This document shows, piece after piece, positions 61,866 through 64,000 of a stretch of 64,000 nucleotides of DNA (its first letter is position 1; every line of letters begins with the position of its first letter). The notes under the pieces are model-generated. The model saw only the letters and a program-made list of their open reading frames with translations. It was not told where the DNA came from and did not search any database. The stretch covers positions 31,423 to 95,422 of the forward strand of contig JBFWRU010000014.1 in NCBI GenBank assembly GCA_050248735.1, written 5' to 3'. Both the position numbers and the translations under genes were made by a program. The stretch is from JACKFE01 sp050248735 (GTDB taxonomy: Bacteria; Nitrospirota; Nitrospiria; Nitrospirales; UBA8639).

Positions 61866-61896
61866 GTAGTGGGATTACTGCCAAAAAAGTAGGCTG

Positions 61897-62193
61897 TCAG
61901 TCCTTTTCAATTTTCACAATATTTCCTGAATTCGCATCCACATAAATTTCCCGGATGCTTCCCGTCCCGTCGAGAATCTTGACCTCGAATACAGTTTGCT
62001 CATGTTCTTTCTCAAGTTCCGCACTGACGGCCTTGCCCTGCACACTCGTGAGAGCTTTATCCACGGCCTCCACCAGAGTCAGTTTGGCATGGTTGAGTAA
62101 ATCGGCTTTGTCCTCTCCGAATAAGGCCCAGGCCGGATTGATTACACAGACGAAGCCCATAATTGTGGTTCCAAGGATCAGGCGGTTTTTCAT
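61897..62193 (-). CDS. Secreted PepSY-domain protein
   Basis: A 98-residue exported protein. The signal peptide (LILGTTIMGFVCVINPAWALFG) is followed by a single PepSY-type domain: KLTLVEAVDKALTSVQGKAVSAELEKEHEQTVFEVKILDGTGSIREIYVDANSGNIVKIEKD. PepSY proteins inhibit or tune proteases, or act as periplasmic binding modules. CAGGAG fixes the start at 62193; the frame runs further 5' without a ribosome binding site. It stands alone. Confidence 0.85.
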   Translation of the reverse strand: MKNRLILGTTIMGFVCVINPAWALFGEDKADLLNHAKLTLVEAVDKALTSVQGKAVSAELEKEHEQTVFEVKILDGTGSIREIYVDANSGNIVKIEKD

Positions 62194-62766
62194 AATATTC
62201 TCCTGCGTTAAATGTGATTGGTTGAGAAATTGTCTGTACCCATGTCCGGATGGAAGGGGCAGATCACATGAGTAGCTCAACGTGTCTCCTGTTGACGATG
62301 GTAGAGGTATTCTATATGCGGTGCATTCGACAAATTCTCTAAAGCATTATTCCATATATCCAAGATATCCCACACACGATAAGCATACATGGATGACGGC
62401 ATTATAGAAGAGGAGAAATTTATCTAATAATTGACCTGGTGAATGAAGGTATCATCTGCTCACCAGCCAGGTGATAGATGGGTGTGGTGAGAGAGTGAAA
62501 GGCGACGTTTGAGCTATGAATTTCCAGGAATGTGATCATTCGATGCGAAATAGAACATGTGCAACGGGCAAAAGCGGAAAATCTGCGATCGAATGTTCAA
62601 AAGGGGAATTCATTGAGGCGGACGTTTCCCCCGAAGGCATTACCACCTCGGTCAGGACCGGACCAAATATCCAGCAGAAATGACTGAATCTCGCCTTGCC
62701 TCTTTAAAAACTGGATCGGCCATCCCACTTGATGGTCGGCCGATTCCGCTAGCAGGGAGATAGGAG
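62194..62766. other. Non-coding stretch
   Basis: No gene is supported in these 570 bases. It should include the PepSY promoter on the left. Confidence 0.35.
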
Positions 62767-62939
62767 ATGACCCCTGGTTGTGGCGATGCTCATGTTCATG
62801 CCATGTGCGTGAAGTTCAGGAGTATTGTTCCAAGGGATGTGCTGATGTCATTACCGCACCGGAGGGAAAATACTGGAGTCATCATTCCGCCTGTACGGGA
62901 TATTTGAACGCTAAGGTATCCGATAACCGGCAAACATGA
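62767..62939 (+). pseudogene. Possible metallothionein-like gene with a frame break
   Basis: An ATG with a GGAG ribosome binding site opens MTPGCGDAHVH. One base longer near 62805, the frame would continue as CHVREVQEYCSKGCADVITAPEGKYWSHHSACTGYL and stop at 62937-62939. The spacing of Cys and His (C-x-H pairs, YCSKGCA, HHSAC) resembles small bacterial metallothioneins, which have CxC, YCSxxCA and a His/Cys tail. As sequenced, the ATG frame diverges before the Cys-rich part. The assignment rests on a short motif only and may be chance. Confidence 0.35.
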
Positions 62940-63095
62940 GTCTTGTTAGGACAGAAAGCCGGAAGAATCGCATACTGATTCCGTTTCCTATGCCGCACGA
63001 ACGGATTTTCGTCAGTGAGGGGAAAGCGGGAAGAAATGCCTGGTGTTGTGGCGAGGTCGGAGTGAAAACTGTCACCAGAGCAAAAGATGAATCCA

Positions 63096-63338
63096 TTAAT
63101 TTAGACAAAACCCCTCGTCCTCCTGACTTTTTGACATATACTCTTTGGGTAATGTTCGATCTTTCCTTTCCGTATCTTCCAGCTGTTCTGGGTATGGGTG
63201 TTTTTGCCGAAAAAGTTCTTCCCGTAGCCGGTGGTTTTCTTTCACCACTTGAGAAAGTTCCTGGATAAGTTTTTGATTTTGTTCCTGAAGATACAGTATT
63301 TCCTTCTCTAATTCCTCAATATTTAAGAAATGTGTCAT
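63096..63338 (-). CDS. Small coiled-coil protein
   Basis: An 80-residue cytosolic protein. Residues about 5-47 form a leucine-zipper-like coiled coil (LNIEELEKEILYLQEQNQKLIQELSQVVKENHRLREELF) with Leu, Ile or Val at heptad positions, like the zippers of ZapB- or YabA-type proteins. The C-terminal part is polar and charged. AAGGAGG just before the ATG at 63338 fixes the start; the longer frame to 63398 is unlikely. Function unknown; probably a dimer or adaptor. Confidence 0.65.
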   Translation of the reverse strand: MTHFLNIEELEKEILYLQEQNQKLIQELSQVVKENHRLREELFRQKHPYPEQLEDTERKDRTLPKEYMSKSQEDEGFCLN

Positions 63339-63730
63339 GATTTCCTCCTTGAAACGGGTTTGGGAGAACCTCCAATAAATTTCGCAATCCACTCTCAATG
63401 ATGGACCAGAACTATTGGTTCTTATTTCATCTTATCAGGTGAGTCAACTCACGGTGAAGTCGTATGTTTCAAGGGAGGACTTTTCCCGAAATTTGATTTG
63501 AAGATTAACAGAAGGTTCCGTGGTCAGGACGTGGAAGGTCGACTGACTCGCGAGCCCCGATCGAGGGTTATTGCTAGTAGGGAATGAAATGAATCGTGGT
63601 AGCATAGCGGGTGCAGGCTTTTGCCGTATGGATAGTTAACGGAATATCTTTCCTGGGGAGCCTGGAAATTTCTCCGTATGAACGACCGTATAAAGACCAC
63701 CCAGCGATCGATAAAAGGAGTCAATCGGTA

Positions 63731-63880
63731 ATGAAAATCATTTTTCCGGTCTCTCCAACGCAATGGTCGGAATTTCAACGTCTGCAAAAATGTTTAGAAC
63801 TTTCACCCGATCAAATTGTAGAGCAGGCCTTAACGTTATTGTCTTGGGTGCTTAAGGAGAAGCAGGAGGAAGGACTATAG
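63731..63880 (+). CDS. Small protein, truncated or abutted by an IS element
   Basis: A 49-residue protein with AAAGGAG 12 bases before the ATG. Sequence MKIIFPVSPTQWSEFQRLQ followed by CLELSPDQIVEQALTLLSWVLKEKQ suggests a short beta strand and two helices, the outline of a ribbon-helix-helix DNA-binding protein, but too short to be sure. Its TAG stop (63878-63880) directly touches the left end of the IS3-type element (TGGACCCC at 63881), so the original C-terminus may have been cut by the insertion. Confidence 0.5.
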   Translation: MKIIFPVSPTQWSEFQRLQKCLELSPDQIVEQALTLLSWVLKEKQEEGL

Positions 63881-64000
63881 TGGACCCCAATATTCGGACA
63901 GTGCGTTAAGATGGTGGACGCCCCATTTGTTCCATCATTGAGGAGAGGTCCGGAGGATGTCCAAGAAGCGGAAACGCCACAGTGCGGAATTTAAAGCGAA
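63881..64000 (+). mobile_element. IS3-family insertion sequence, left end
   Basis: The segment begins with TGGACCCC-AATATTCGGACA, which fits the terminal inverted repeat of IS3-family elements. A transposase orfA begins 76 bases inside. The element runs off the window, so its right end and target duplication cannot be seen. Confidence 0.75.
63957..64000 (+). CDS. IS3-family transposase OrfA, N-terminal fragment
   Basis: The ATG at 63957 follows CGGAGG closely and opens MSKKRKRHSAEFKA, the typical start of the OrfA helix-turn-helix protein of IS3-family elements (basic stretch, then S-x-E-F-K). Only the first 14 codons are in the window. OrfB should follow in a different frame by programmed shifting. 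Confidence 0.8.
   Translation, partial: MSKKRKRHSAEFKA

Noticed and set aside
1..64000. CRISPR arrays, tRNA and rRNA genes
   Set aside because: No regularly spaced repeats and no tRNA cloverleaf or rRNA-like stretch was recognised on either strand by reading.

Overview
The window looks like a chromosome segment of a Nitrospirota bacterium, most likely a Nitrospira-like nitrite oxidiser. Two things support this: a secreted chlorite dismutase that resembles what I remember of the Nitrospira defluvii enzyme, and a high density of small secreted stress proteins, c-type haem proteins, Hsp20s and non-cyanobacterial KaiBC genes. The taxonomic call is an inference; no rRNA, tRNA or nxr gene is present.

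Layout. 0-12 kb: the end of an ECF sigma factor, a secreted haem protein, an M20 peptidase, a two-gene restriction-modification locus (nuclease-methyltransferase fusion plus specificity subunit), then a VCBS/UnbV lipoprotein operon with a small secreted partner that also has a decayed second copy. 12-23 kb: a 3-hydroxyisobutyrate dehydrogenase-like enzyme, a histone H1-like protein, an Slp lipoprotein, chlorite dismutase flanked by two small Lys/Met-rich secreted proteins, a GAF-GAF sigma-54 activator, ankyrin and GlcG/HbpS-like secreted proteins, a HAD phosphatase and two membrane proteins. 23.6-26.8 kb: a detoxification operon (two VOC proteins, an O-methyltransferase-like enzyme, a glutathionyl-hydroquinone reductase-like enzyme). 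27-31.4 kb: a proteostasis island (HtrA/Deg, three Hsp20s, two small proteins). 31.5-39.8 kb: a long operon of DoxX, STAS, pirin, SnoaL-like protein and a tripartite RND pump. 40-50.4 kb: two large hybrid histidine kinases around a kaiC-kaiB-kaiB cluster, with an outer-membrane protein and a TPR protein between. 50.6-64 kb: a patchier region with decayed glutaminase and gluconokinase genes, a bacterioferritin-like protein, CBS, DUF1328 and PepSY proteins, a di-haem cytochrome, Fe/Mn superoxide dismutase, small orphan genes, and the left end of an IS3-family element at the window edge.

Two observations stand out. First, the 23.8-kb and 31.7-kb operons carry nearly the same palindrome (TGCCGA-N4-TCGGCA) about 105-115 bp upstream of a sigma-54-type promoter. 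This suggests one regulon for quinone/aromatic or electrophile detoxification plus efflux, possibly driven by the GAF-type sigma-54 activator encoded at 16.9 kb. Second, the kaiC-kaiB-kaiB-hybrid kinase cluster has a first kaiB whose conserved C-terminus lies in another frame past an A7 tract; that frame ends in an ATGA overlap with the second kaiB.

Several genes here are interrupted by single-base length changes, some in homopolymers (7.7, 47.8, 53.0 and possibly 61.3 and 62.8 kb). Real decay, programmed slippage and sequencing error cannot be told apart from the sequence alone.
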